64,000 bases of DNA from Bacillota bacterium. Lineage in GTDB: Bacteria > Bacillota > Clostridia > Lachnospirales > Lachnospiraceae. The position numbers and the translations under genes are program-made. The stretch lies in contig JAEZGY010000103.1 of NCBI GenBank assembly GCA_023416695.1, forward strand, positions 47,507 to 111,506, read 5' to 3'. Shown piece after piece: positions 1 through 9,350 of the stretch. Within the stretch, counting starts at the first letter, position 1, and the number at the start of each line of letters is the position of its first letter. The notes below the pieces were generated by a model. That model saw only the letters and a list, made by a program, of their open reading frames with translations. It was not told the DNA's origin and did no database searches.

Positions 1-1
1 C

Positions 2-1576
2 CTGGATGAGTTGCAATTAGAGCCGGCATGGGATCCTCATGCAGTACGTTGTGAACGGTTTGGACAGGCAGGTAGTATGCCTGTAAATAAATTCTTCCCC
101 TTTGCTGCAGTTGAAGATTGCGTAAACCACGTCTTCTGGGGAGCACAGATTGCTCACCATGCATCTTGGCAAATGGAATTCTATCGTAAGGATGATGGAC
201 TTAGTTTCAGTGGTGGCTTAGCAGACAGAGAATTTGGTCATTGGATGAAAGAGGTAAAGAAAGGAGAATCCTTTACTACCCCTGAGGCCATACTGACCGT
301 AGCCCATACAGAATCCTTTGACATATTGACAGCTAGGCTGACTGAGGCAGGCTTGGAAGGAATAGAGGATGTACCAGAGACGGAAGCCCAGTTACCACTT
401 ATTTTTAATGAATATTGCACTACCTGGGGAAAACCATCTCATGAGAATATAACAGGTATTCTAGAGAAAATGAAGGACAAAGGGTTTCGATACTTTGTCA
501 TTGATGCTGGATGGTATAAAGAAGAAGGCGTTCCATGGGATGTTGGCATGGGAGACTATGAAGTATCCAAAGAACTGTTTCCAGAGGGTTTGGAGAAGAC
601 TGCACAGGCGATTCGTGATGCAGGAATGATTCCAGGGATATGGTTTGAGATTGAGACCGTAGGAAGTGCTTCTAGGGCTTATCATATGGAGAAGCATCTA
701 TTACATAAAGATGGTAAAGCCTTAACCAGCTACTTTAGAAGATTCTGGAACATGAGGGATCCCTGGGTGGAGCAATATCTAACAGAAAAGGTCATTGGAA
801 CCTTAAAGAAATATCATTTTGGCTATCTGAAGATCGATTATAATGAGACAATTGGAATTGGTTGTGATGGGGCAGAATCCTTGGGAGAAGGCCTTCGACA
901 GAATATGCAGGCTACCTCAGCATTTATTGAGAAAATTAAACGTGAAGTTCCAGGCATTGTCATTGAAAACTGTGCTTCAGGCGGTCATCGACTGGAGCCA
1001 GGCTTAATGTCTCAGGTTAGTATGGCCTCCTTCTCAGATGCTCATGAATGCGTAGAGATTCCAATCATAGCGGCCAATCTACATCGTATAATCCTACCAA
1101 GACAAAGCCAGATATGGGCAGTCATCCGTACCAACGATTCCCTTAAAAGAATTGCATACTCCGTAATCAATACATTCCTTGGAAGACTTTGCATCTCTGG
1201 AGATGTCACTGAACTCTCTGCAGATCAGTGGAAGGTACTAGATGAGGGGATGCAGTTCTATAAAGAAATCGTACCAATCATTAGGGATGGACAGTCCTAT
1301 TTATATGGACAACGTAATGTAGGAAATCGATATCCAAAAGGGTGGCAAGGTTTAGTTCGGATAGGTAAGGAAGGAAAAGCGTTTATGACACTTCATGTGT
1401 TTGACGGTGTGTTACCAGAGGAAATCACTATTAAACTACCAGACAATTGTCCCTCCACTATAACCAAGGTATATTCCGATAAAAAGGAAGAAGTAGTGAT
1501 CGAGAATGGAGTATTAAGATACACTCCAAGAGAGAATATGAAAGCATTGGCGATAGGGTTATGTTTTCGTGTTTAA
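2..1576 (+). CDS. GH36 alpha-galactosidase, 5' end outside the window
   Basis: This is the C-terminal ~524 residues of a family 36 alpha-galactosidase, which releases terminal alpha-galactose from raffinose-type sugars. The frame is open to the left edge, and family members are about 700-750 residues, so the N-terminal beta-sandwich is missing from view. The TTG at 11 is not a believable start. The (beta/alpha)8 barrel is present: the motif YLKIDYN carries the probable nucleophile Asp (codon 836-838), and SFSDAHE carries the probable acid/base Asp (codon 1037-1039), about 67 codons later, as in characterised GH36 enzymes. WFEIE and ENCASGG are also family signatures. No secretion signal can be judged. 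A hairpin terminator follows the gene. Confidence 0.9.
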   Translation: MDELQLEPAWDPHAVRCERFGQAGSMPVNKFFPFAAVEDCVNHVFWGAQIAHHASWQMEFYRKDDGLSFSGGLADREFGHWMKEVKKGESFTTPEAILTVAHTESFDILTARLTEAGLEGIEDVPETEAQLPLIFNEYCTTWGKPSHENITGILEKMKDKGFRYFVIDAGWYKEEGVPWDVGMGDYEVSKELFPEGLEKTAQAIRDAGMIPGIWFEIETVGSASRAYHMEKHLLHKDGKALTSYFRRFWNMRDPWVEQYLTEKVIGTLKKYHFGYLKIDYNETIGIGCDGAESLGEGLRQNMQATSAFIEKIKREVPGIVIENCASGGHRLEPGLMSQVSMASFSDAHECVEIPIIAANLHRIILPRQSQIWAVIRTNDSLKRIAYSVINTFLGRLCISGDVTELSADQWKVLDEGMQFYKEIVPIIRDGQSYLYGQRNVGNRYPKGWQGLVRIGKEGKAFMTLHVFDGVLPEEITIKLPDNCPSTITKVYSDKKEEVVIENGVLRYTPRENMKALAIGLCFRV

Positions 1577-1633
1577 ATAGCTGTGGTTTCATTATAGCCT
1601 CATGGGGTGGAATCGGTGTAAGGTTAAGCGAAG

Positions 1634-1673
1634 ATAACAGTTTTTCTGTTCTTGAGGAATACTGTTGTTTTTA
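1634..1673 (+). terminator. Rho-independent terminator after the alpha-galactosidase
   Basis: ATAACAGT pairs with ACTGTTGT (one wobble) and is followed by TTTTT. The remaining bases up to 1879 hold no gene. A TATAAT at 1795-1800 may be the -10 element of the next gene, but no good -35 stands in front of it. Confidence 0.5.
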
Positions 1674-1879
1674 ATAGTGGGATTCAAAAGGCATCTGCTA
1701 CACCTATCTCGACATCAAACGACACTATATGTTATGTGGTGCTAATTTTTGTAGAATAAACAAAATAAAAGGTGAAGTTTAGTAAATATTGTGATATAAT
1801 ATTAGAAAGGTATTTAACTTATTTTGAGAATAATTACTACATAGTAAAAAGAAAAAATAGATAAAAGGGGGATAAGATT

Positions 1880-4800
1880 ATGAAGAAATTCATTAGAAAG
1901 ATTGCTTGCCTCGCACTAGCTCTACTTCTTGTATTTTCTACAATAAGCATTGATTGTTTCACAGCTAACGCGTTTGAGACAAAAAATCAACGATTAGGAG
2001 CAACCCAGACAGAAGGGACTTTAGCTACGCCTACTAACCTGGAATGGAAGTCTAACAGTACAGCAACAGCTTCATGGGATGCTGTAGACGACGCAAATTA
2101 TTATAATGTGAAAGTTTATGTTTCTTACAATGGAACAGAGATAGGTAGTAGAGAAACAGGAACGGCTTCCACAGAGATTGACTTACAACAAGAGATTAAT
2201 TCGATTGTTGAAAATGCTAACTATAATACTGTTCAGGTGACTTTTGATGTACAAGCAAAGATTATTAACATTACTGATAATACATATATTTTGGGTAAGG
2301 TTTCAGGTAAATCTGGAAGTATTGATTATCTTATAACTGCTATTGCAAAAGTAAAATTTGAAACACCAACAAATTTGACTTTTGACAAAAGTACCTTAAA
2401 TATAACTTGGAATGGCGATAAGAATACAGATATGTATTATATTGAGTTCAAGTTTGATAATAATGGAGTAGTAAATTATCATACAACCTATGTAAATTCA
2501 TATGAAGGTCGTGATACAACGTCCTTATGGGCTAACATATCAGCAGAATTATATAGGGCATATAGGAATATATATTCCAAGAAAACAGATGTAAAAGTTT
2601 CATATCGATTGTATGGTACATACTGGTGTATAAATAATAAAGAGTCATATTATTATCCAAGCGATTGGTCAGATTGGTCACAAGAAATAAACTATAGTAG
2701 GAACTTAGATGAGAAAGCAAAATTTGAAACACCATCAAATTTGACATTCGACGAAAACACGTTAAACATTACCTGGAATGGGGATATGAATTCTGATATG
2801 TATTATATCCAGTTCAAGTTTGATAATAATGGAGTAGTAAATTATTATACAACTTATGTATACCCATATGAAGGTCGTGATACAACGTCCTTATCGGCTA
2901 ACATATCAGTAGAATTATATAGGGCATACAGGAATATGTATTCTGAGAAAACAGATGTAAAAGTTTCGTATCGATTGTATAGCACATACTACTGTACAAA
3001 TGATAAAGATCTCTATTACGATCAAAGTGATTGGTCAAATTGGTCACAAGAAATACACTATAGTAGGAACTTAGATGAGAAAGTGAAATTAGAAACACCA
3101 ACGAATTTAACATTTGACGAAAGCACGTTAAATATAACTTGGAATGGCGATAAGAACGCAGATATGTATTATATCGAGTTTATGTTTGATAATAATAGAA
3201 TAGTAAACTATTATACTCCATATGTTGAACCATTTGAAGGACGTAATACAACTTCTTTATCAGCAAATATTTCAGAGAATTTATATTCGGTATATAAGAA
3301 TAGTTCCTTGGATCCAGCACCAGTTTTGGTTTCGTATCGACTGCAGGGTACATATTGGTGTACAAATGATAAAGACCTCTATTACTATCCGACCGATTGG
3401 TCAGAGTGGTCCAATGAAATATTATATAATCCAAATAACTTAATTGTTGTAGATACAATCAAGTTATCCCCTATTGATCCAGTTGTAGCTGTAGGAGATA
3501 CTATTTACTTAGGAAAAACCATTTCACCAGAAAATGCTTATTACTCAAACATTCAATGGTCAAGCAGTGATACCAGTGTGGCTACAGTAAATAGGTCTGG
3601 ACAAATCACTGGTGTGTCAGTGGGTTCAGCTACTATTACAGCTAAGATTGGTAAAGCTTCAACAACAGCAACTGTTTGTGTATATCAAATCGAGAGTAAT
3701 ATTGAGGATCCAGCATCTGAAAATGCAGTAATAGATGAAACAAAAGATATTATCGAATCAATCATTAGTGATGGGGATGCATCAGGGACAGATATTGATG
3801 ATGTAGAGGAAGCACGTGAAGAGATTGAAGATGGAGCGCAAAACGGTAACGACTTTAATGTTAATATACATAAACAAAAGAGATATAAAAATCAATATAG
3901 TAAGGATTGGGATAAAATTAAACAAAAAGCTGGTGAAGATAAAGAATTTGCAGGCGGCTATGATGTGAACATTGCAATCTCACATAAAGATAGTTCTGGC
4001 CAAGATCATCATATTGGAAATATAACGGAATTTGATGATGATATTAAATTCACTATCGATAAACCTACTAATTTGCCAAAGGTGCCAAAAGGCTATAAAA
4101 GAGAATATAAAATGGTTCGCATTCATGATGGACAAGTAGAAACGGTTCCTTTGACTCAGAATGGGGATGGTTCGCTCACAGTGAAATCGGATAAGTTCTC
4201 TGAGTTTGTTCTGTTATATTCTGATTCGAATTGTACACATGTTTATACCAATTACAAGTATAATAATGATGCGACATGGACGACTAATGGAACTGAAACA
4301 GGGAAATGTTCTGTATGTGGACAAACGGATACAAGAGAAAAGAAGAATTCAGCTTTAGGCCTTAAGTATGCGCATCCAGTGTTTAAATGGAGTGCAGATG
4401 GTAAGTCATGTAAAGTAACATATACATGTTCTAAAAATTCTGTTCGTAAAGAAACAAAAAAATGCACTGTTACATCAAAAGTAAAGGTAGCAGCAACATG
4501 TACCAAAAAGGGAACCACCATTTATACAGCAACATATGGGGTATTTAGAAATACCAAGGTCGTGCAGAATATTAGCCTTAAACCTCACGTGAAGAGAACT
4601 AGAATTACGAAAGCTACCACACGTGCGGATGGTAAGAGAGAGATATACTGTTCTTCTTGTAAGAAAGTATTTGAGTCGAAGGTGATTAAAAAGATTAAGA
4701 CCGTTTCCTTGAGGTATTCTAGTACATTATATACAGGAAAAGGACTGAAACCGGCTGTTACTGTGAAGGACTCTGCAGGAAAGACCATTGCGGCTAGCAA

Positions 4801-5203
4801 TTATACTGTTACCTACAAGAACAACAAGAATGTTGGTAAAGCTATCGTTACAATTAAGTTCAAAGGAAACTATTCTGGAACAATAACCAAAACATTCTTG
4901 ATATATCCAAAAGAAACAACAGTAAGTAAACTCACAGCTTCTTCAAAAGGATTTAAGGTAAGCTGGAAGAAGCAGACGACCCAAACTACTGGATATGAGA
5001 TTCAATATGCTACCGATAAGAAATTTACAAAGAATAAGAAAACGGTATCTGTTAAGAACGCTAATACAACATCTACTTCCGTTACACAGCTAAAAGCAAA
5101 AACAAAGTATTATGTACGGATTAGGACATATAAAATAGTTAGTGGTATAAAGAATTATTCTACGTGGAAGACATACTCTAAAACAGTAACTACAAAAAAA
5201 TAG
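1880..5203 (+). CDS. Large secreted repeat protein with Big_2 and fibronectin III domains
   Basis: A 1107-residue exported protein. Residues 1-32 form a signal peptide (basic start, Ala/Leu-rich core, cleavage likely after TANA). Residues ~159-520 are three tandem ~122-residue modules, each opening with KFETPxNLTF or a close variant and ending in an aromatic DWSxWSxEI motif. A Big_2 Ig-like domain follows at ~524-603. An acidic linker region, two CxxC-containing modules (CSVCG near 815, CSSC near 924) and a C-terminal FN3 domain (~1014-1107) complete it. No LPXTG or SLH anchor is visible, so it is probably released or loosely wall-bound. The start ATG has GGGGG 8 bases upstream. Substrate is unknown; adhesion or carbohydrate binding is a guess from the architecture. 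Confidence 0.85.
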   Translation: MKKFIRKIACLALALLLVFSTISIDCFTANAFETKNQRLGATQTEGTLATPTNLEWKSNSTATASWDAVDDANYYNVKVYVSYNGTEIGSRETGTASTEIDLQQEINSIVENANYNTVQVTFDVQAKIINITDNTYILGKVSGKSGSIDYLITAIAKVKFETPTNLTFDKSTLNITWNGDKNTDMYYIEFKFDNNGVVNYHTTYVNSYEGRDTTSLWANISAELYRAYRNIYSKKTDVKVSYRLYGTYWCINNKESYYYPSDWSDWSQEINYSRNLDEKAKFETPSNLTFDENTLNITWNGDMNSDMYYIQFKFDNNGVVNYYTTYVYPYEGRDTTSLSANISVELYRAYRNMYSEKTDVKVSYRLYSTYYCTNDKDLYYDQSDWSNWSQEIHYSRNLDEKVKLETPTNLTFDESTLNITWNGDKNADMYYIEFMFDNNRIVNYYTPYVEPFEGRNTTSLSANISENLYSVYKNSSLDPAPVLVSYRLQGTYWCTNDKDLYYYPTDWSEWSNEILYNPNNLIVVDTIKLSPIDPVVAVGDTIYLGKTISPENAYYSNIQWSSSDTSVATVNRSGQITGVSVGSATITAKIGKASTTATVCVYQIESNIEDPASENAVIDETKDIIESIISDGDASGTDIDDVEEAREEIEDGAQNGNDFNVNIHKQKRYKNQYSKDWDKIKQKAGEDKEFAGGYDVNIAISHKDSSGQDHHIGNITEFDDDIKFTIDKPTNLPKVPKGYKREYKMVRIHDGQVETVPLTQNGDGSLTVKSDKFSEFVLLYSDSNCTHVYTNYKYNNDATWTTNGTETGKCSVCGQTDTREKKNSALGLKYAHPVFKWSADGKSCKVTYTCSKNSVRKETKKCTVTSKVKVAATCTKKGTTIYTATYGVFRNTKVVQNISLKPHVKRTRITKATTRADGKREIYCSSCKKVFESKVIKKIKTVSLRYSSTLYTGKGLKPAVTVKDSAGKTIAASNYTVTYKNNKNVGKAIVTIKFKGNYSGTITKTFLIYPKETTVSKLTASSKGFKVSWKKQTTQTTGYEIQYATDKKFTKNKKTVSVKNANTTSTSVTQLKAKTKYYVRIRTYKIVSGIKNYSTWKTYSKTVTTKK
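2354..3439 (+). repeat. Three tandem in-frame 366-bp repeats
   Basis: Units begin at 2354, 2720 and 3086, so both full spacings are exactly 366 bp (122 codons). Similarity holds at the DNA level; for example, long stretches around the codons for MYYIxFxFDNN and GRDTTSL are nearly identical between units 1 and 2. Unit 3 is more diverged. The exact period suggests unequal crossing-over within the secreted-protein gene. Confidence 0.9.
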
Positions 5204-5214
5204 TGGATACACTG

Positions 5215-5245
5215 CCGGCTGGGATAAAACCCAGTCGGTTTTTTT
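5215..5245 (+). terminator. Rho-independent terminator after the secreted repeat protein
   Basis: CCGGCTGGG (5215-5223), a 6-base loop, CCCAGTCGG (5230-5238) and then seven T. One G-T pair in the stem. Confidence 0.9.
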
Positions 5246-5408
5246 ATCTTCAAGAGGAGTGTGGTTGTCAGAAATGTATACTAGAACAATGGTATTTATA
5301 ACAGCTCATGTAAGTATAAGAGATTTTATACATATATTTGAAATATATGGAGGTGCATCCTATAATGTAATGGAAGAGAAGTATGGTCGTGAATAGGGGA
5401 GGATTTGT

Positions 5409-5636
5409 ATGAATGAAGTATATTATTGGTTAATTGGAATGATGATACTAAGTGCATTAGTAACACTATTTCTGCCAAAGATTAAGGGGTTTTTTGGGGA
5501 AGCTTCTGTAGCGGCAACGTTATCTATGCTTCCGAAGGAAGAATATAGACTGCTCAATAACATAATGCTGAAAACGGAGCGAGGAACTACCCAGATAGAT
5601 CATATTGTACTGTCTTTATATGGCATTGAAGTGTAA
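5409..5636 (+). pseudogene. Truncated NERD (nuclease-related) domain protein
   Basis: A 75-residue ORF with a good ribosome site (GGGGAGGA). It starts with a membrane segment (~6-24), then KGFFGEASVAATLSML and a TQIDHIVLS motif, which match the beginning of a NERD domain. NERD proteins continue with GIFVIExK and usually end in a topoisomerase-type zinc finger; here the frame stops right after YGIEV. The nuclease core is therefore missing and the gene is almost surely dead. A second NERD-type remnant lies at 22510-22776. The 206 bases before it hold the terminator of the previous gene and nothing else recognised. Confidence 0.65.
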
Positions 5637-5721
5637 GGAAGGAAAGTTCAGATAAAGGGAACGCAGGGTAACAATGCTATTGGATCTTCCAGTTGTAATA
5701 AAATATGAAAGCAGGTGTAGT

Positions 5722-6786
5722 ATGTCATTTAAAATAATTCGTAATGATATTACCAAGATGAATACAGAAGCAATTGTGAATACAGCGAATGAACAGGTCT
5801 GTGTAGGTGCCGGATGTGATGCAGCAATTTATCATGCAGCAGGCTACAGCAAGTTGTTGGAATATAGAAAGCAATATGTAGGCGTTGTCAACGAAGGAGA
5901 ATCCTTTATTACTCCTGGATTTGATCTAGCTGCAAAATACATTATTCACACAGTAAGCCCCCTCTACATAGACGGAAAACATGGTGAAGAAGAGAAGCTT
6001 CGTGCCTGCTATAAAAACAGTTTAAAACTTGCAAAAGAAAAAGGAATTACTGAAATAGCATTTCCACTTATTTCAACTGGAAGCTTTGGATATCCAAAGG
6101 AAGAAGGAATGCGTATTGCCATAGATGAAATCAATGCATTTCTTTTGTATAATGAAATGGATATTATCTTAGTTGTTTTTGACTCAAAAGCAACAAGGCT
6201 CGGTGAACATTTATATCCGAAACTGGAAGCATATATAGATCACAATTATGTTAGCTCTAGAGAAGAAGTGGAAGAGCAACTTCCAAGAAGAGCTATAAGT
6301 AGTCGACCAGAACCAACTTTTTCCAGAAATGAATCACCAAAGATGTCATCTATTGAAAAGATGGATATATGTTGGGAAAACAAATATGATGATTGGGATT
6401 TTGAGGAAGAACACGAAAGTAACCTAGAAGAGAGAATGGAACATATTTCTGATACCTTCTCCCAATACCTAATGTTTTTGATTCAGTCAAAAGGGATGGA
6501 GAATGCTGCAGTCTACAAGCGTGCCATTGTTGATAAGAAAATCTTTTCAAAGATTAAGAATAATATAGAGTATCATCCACAGAAGATCACAGCACTATGT
6601 CTTTGCGTTGGAGCTATGCTAAATCTTGATGAGACAAAAGATTTGCTTGCAAGAGCTGGCTATGCGTTGTCGCCATGTGATAAGACGGACATTATCTTTT
6701 CATATTTCATTAAAAACGAAATATACGATATGATAGAGCTTGATATTCAGCTCGAAGAGCATGGCTTGCCATGTATTATATCCTAA
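5722..6786 (+). CDS. Macro-domain (ADP-ribose-binding) protein with C-terminal HTH-like domain
   Basis: A 354-residue protein. The start ATG at 5722 gives the normal macro-domain beginning MSFKIIRND; upstream in-frame codons add nothing conserved. Residues ~1-170 are a macro domain: NDITKMNTEAIVNTAN, then GAGCDAAIYHAAG, and later PLISTGSFGYP, which are the ADP-ribose-binding loops. Macro domains bind or hydrolyse ADP-ribose and its esters. A charged linker follows. The last ~105 residues are helical and end with a DLLARAGYALSP motif; the pattern resembles a degenerate Xre-type HTH that recurs in clostridial signalling proteins (from memory). A terminator follows, so the gene is probably transcribed apart from the vWA operon next door, though both deal with ADP-ribose chemistry. 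Confidence 0.85.
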   Translation: MSFKIIRNDITKMNTEAIVNTANEQVCVGAGCDAAIYHAAGYSKLLEYRKQYVGVVNEGESFITPGFDLAAKYIIHTVSPLYIDGKHGEEEKLRACYKNSLKLAKEKGITEIAFPLISTGSFGYPKEEGMRIAIDEINAFLLYNEMDIILVVFDSKATRLGEHLYPKLEAYIDHNYVSSREEVEEQLPRRAISSRPEPTFSRNESPKMSSIEKMDICWENKYDDWDFEEEHESNLEERMEHISDTFSQYLMFLIQSKGMENAAVYKRAIVDKKIFSKIKNNIEYHPQKITALCLCVGAMLNLDETKDLLARAGYALSPCDKTDIIFSYFIKNEIYDMIELDIQLEEHGLPCIIS

Positions 6787-6794
6787 CTAAAATG

Positions 6795-6822
6795 GGTCGT
6801 TTCCTAAGCGACCTGTTTTTTT
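6795..6822 (+). terminator. Rho-independent terminator after the macro-domain gene
   Basis: GGTCGTT, loop TCCTA, AGCGACC (6795-6813), then TG and seven T. It separates the macro gene from the vWA gene at 6895. Confidence 0.85.
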
Positions 6823-6894
6823 GTGCCTTGATGTATAATGAGTCCAACATGTAAACAACCACATGAGTGGGATTAAACTAAGGAGGTTTTCATT

Positions 6895-7569
6895 ATGCGT
6901 AAAGGATTAACAGAAGTAGTTTTCATTCTAGACAGAAGCGGCTCAATGAGTGGGTTAGAATCAGATACCATTGGGGGATTTAATTCTATGATTAACAAAC
7001 AGAAAAAGGAAGAAGGAGAAGTTGTAATCTCAACGGTTCTCTTTGATGATGAGACAGAGATTCTTCATGACAGGGTAGACATTAAGAAGATTGAACCGAT
7101 GAATGAGAATCAGTATTTTGTTAGAGGTTGTACAGCCCTTCTAGATGCGGTAGGTGGAGCAATTCATCATATTGGTAATGTACATAAGTACGCCAGAGAA
7201 GAAGACAGACCGGAGAAAACACTATTTATTATTACAACGGATGGGATGGAGAATTCAAGTCACAAATACACCTATAATAAAGTAAAGACAATGGTGGAGA
7301 GACAAAAAGAAAGATATGGATGGGAATTCTTATTCCTTGGTGCCAATATTGATGCAATTGAAGTGGCTGGAAGATTTGGAATCAAAGCAAATAGAGCAGT
7401 CAACTACGAATGTGATAGCGAAGGAACTGAACTTAATTACAGGGTGCTTAACGATACGGTAAGTAAAATGAGAAGTTGTGAAAGCGTAGTTAAGATGTCA
7501 ATGATGTTAGATGAGGAAGATTGTTTGGCAGAAATCAGAGAAGATCACAGAAAGAGAAGTCGCAGATAG
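6895..7569 (+). CDS. von Willebrand factor A domain protein
   Basis: A 224-residue protein that is almost entirely one vWA domain. The metal-ion-dependent adhesion site is complete: DRSGSMSG at ~13-20, the Thr in CTALLDAVGGA and the Asp in TTDGMEN. There is no signal peptide or membrane segment, so it is cytoplasmic, like TerY-type vWA proteins that act as scaffolds or co-chaperones in stress operons. Ribosome site AAGGAGG is ideal. It is the first gene of an apparent operon: the glycohydrolase starts 12 bases after its stop and the PHP gene follows. Partner is unknown; the context suggests a role in ADP-ribosylation signalling. Confidence 0.85.
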   Translation: MRKGLTEVVFILDRSGSMSGLESDTIGGFNSMINKQKKEEGEVVISTVLFDDETEILHDRVDIKKIEPMNENQYFVRGCTALLDAVGGAIHHIGNVHKYAREEDRPEKTLFIITTDGMENSSHKYTYNKVKTMVERQKERYGWEFLFLGANIDAIEVAGRFGIKANRAVNYECDSEGTELNYRVLNDTVSKMRSCESVVKMSMMLDEEDCLAEIREDHRKRSRR

Positions 7570-7581
7570 GAGGAGAGAATT

Positions 7582-8403
7582 ATGGCAAGTTTAAGAGATG
7601 CGGTATATGGAGTAGCTGTTGGAGATGCATTGGGACTTCCTGTGCAATTTGAAGATAGAGATAGTTATGAATTAAAGGATATGGTTGGTTACGGGACCTT
7701 TGGATTACCTGAGGGAAGCTGGTCGGATGATACAAGCTTAACAATTGCCACTTGCGCAAGTGTTAAAGAAGTTGGAGGTGTAGATATAGTTGATATTAGA
7801 AACAGATTCGAAGATTGGCTTTTTAATGGAAACTATACTCCCTACGGTTCAGCCTATGATATTGGTGGAACTTGCGATAAAGCAATAAATGCGGGTAAAG
7901 GTTGTACCGATGAATGGTCCAATGGAAATGGTTCTCTTATGAGAATTATTCCGTTAGCATTTGTGCCAGAAATTACTGATAATGAGGTTGCTGAGGTATC
8001 GGCAATTACCCATGCACACCCTAGAGCAATATGTGGATGCATCATCTACGTCAACATAGCCAAAGGACTACTGGAGGGAAGAACACTTAAGGATTGTATT
8101 TTAGAATATGTGGATAAAAATTCTGAGTATTCGAGAATAAGGCACATAGAAGAGCTCTCAAGAGAAGAAATAAAATCCTCCGGTTATGTGGTGGATACTT
8201 TAGAAGCAGCTATGTGGTGTTTACTTACGACCAGTTCTTATCAGGACTGTATCTTAAAAGCAGTCAATCTAGGAGATGACACAGATACAGTTGGAGCAGT
8301 AGCAGGAGGGTTAGCAGGTATCATTTATGGAATGGGAGGAATTCCAGAAGAATGGATTTCAAAATTACAGAAAAGAGAAGTAATTGAAGAATGTTTATTT
8401 TAG
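7582..8403 (+). CDS. ADP-ribosylglycohydrolase (DraG/ARH family)
   Basis: A 273-residue enzyme of the ADP-ribosylglycohydrolase fold, which removes ADP-ribose from arginine or related targets using two Mg ions. Visible signatures are GDALGLPVQFE near the start, SWSDDTSLT (first metal ligands), AHPRAICGC in the middle and NLGDDTDTVGAVAGG near the end (remaining metal ligands). Length is normal for the family (~270-300). Ribosome site AGGAGAG precedes the ATG. It lies 12 bases after the vWA gene and 27 before the PHP gene, so the three are likely co-transcribed. No ADP-ribosyltransferase is visible nearby, so the substrate is unknown. Confidence 0.9.
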   Translation: MASLRDAVYGVAVGDALGLPVQFEDRDSYELKDMVGYGTFGLPEGSWSDDTSLTIATCASVKEVGGVDIVDIRNRFEDWLFNGNYTPYGSAYDIGGTCDKAINAGKGCTDEWSNGNGSLMRIIPLAFVPEITDNEVAEVSAITHAHPRAICGCIIYVNIAKGLLEGRTLKDCILEYVDKNSEYSRIRHIEELSREEIKSSGYVVDTLEAAMWCLLTTSSYQDCILKAVNLGDDTDTVGAVAGGLAGIIYGMGGIPEEWISKLQKREVIEECLF

Positions 8404-8430
8404 ACGATGAAAAGAGAAGGATGATGAGAT

Positions 8431-9150
8431 ATGACAAAAACGATTTTGGATTCTCACATACACATAATTCCAGGAGTAGATGATGGGGCTACAGATATTG
8501 ATATTGCAATGGAGATGATAGAAAAATCCAAAAGTCAGGGGACAAAAAATATCATTGCAACATCACATAGTTATGCATTTGATATTAATGCGCAAAAGGC
8601 AAACGAATCGTTTCTTAAGCTTCAACAAGAATGTTTAAGCAAAGGGATTGGTCTTTATATGGGGTGTGAAATTTTATGCCAACCACACAAAATAAAGGAA
8701 ATAATTCACGATATTAATACTGAAAAATATCCATCAATGAATAAGACAAAATATATTCTTATGGAGTGGGACAACTATAATGCTCAGATAGAGAAATTGA
8801 ACAAGTGTATAGATTTATTTGTAGAAAATGGATGGAAACCAATTATCGCACATGCAGAAAGATATTTCTTTTCTTCAGTTGAATTAGTCAAGCAATGGAT
8901 TTTACATGGTGCATTGATACAGATGAATTTGTACTCAGTGGCAGATGAAGAAGATATGTGTATTCGAGGATTAGCAAGAGCACTACTAAAGGAAAAACTA
9001 GTATCAATTATAGGAACTGATGCTCATGGAATAAATCATAGAGCACCAATGATAGATAATGGAGTTAAAGAAATGTATTCATTTTTGGATGAAGCATATG
9101 TTGATGCTATTCTTTTTAAGAATGCAATGCAAATGTTTGGGATTAGTTAG
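8431..9150 (+). CDS. PHP-family phosphoesterase, CpsB/YwqE (tyrosine phosphatase)-like
   Basis: A 239-residue protein of the CpsB/CapC/YwqE type. The metal-binding motifs of the PHP fold are present: DSHIHIIPGVDDGA at the N-terminus, MGCEILC in the middle, IIAHAERY and GTDAHG. In capsule operons such enzymes dephosphorylate a tyrosine kinase. No capsule kinase or polymerase genes are nearby; it sits last in the vWA-glycohydrolase operon. A phosphotyrosine phosphatase is the family default, but action on a phosphorylated nucleotide or ADP-ribose derivative is possible in this context (inference). Length is slightly short of the usual ~250. Confidence 0.85.
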   Translation: MTKTILDSHIHIIPGVDDGATDIDIAMEMIEKSKSQGTKNIIATSHSYAFDINAQKANESFLKLQQECLSKGIGLYMGCEILCQPHKIKEIIHDINTEKYPSMNKTKYILMEWDNYNAQIEKLNKCIDLFVENGWKPIIAHAERYFFSSVELVKQWILHGALIQMNLYSVADEEDMCIRGLARALLKEKLVSIIGTDAHGINHRAPMIDNGVKEMYSFLDEAYVDAILFKNAMQMFGIS

Positions 9151-9350
9151 AAAAATGAAAAAACAGGAATAGAAACTGAAAAGTGACAGAAAAGCATCCT
9201 GAAATAAGCTGAAGCAAAATACAAAGTCCGTAGTATGGGTCAGCCAATTTACTAGAATTTGAGTGTAAGTAAAATAACTAGAAAATTATCTAGAGAGATA
9301 GGAGAATTATTGTTTCTATTAATTTGATAAGAAAATGGAGGAAGAGCAAT

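Noticed and set aside
1600..1640. T-box-like GGGGTGGAATCGG in the gap after the alpha-galactosidase
   Set aside because: Only a few bases resemble the T-box core, there is no specifier stem, and the following gene is a surface protein.
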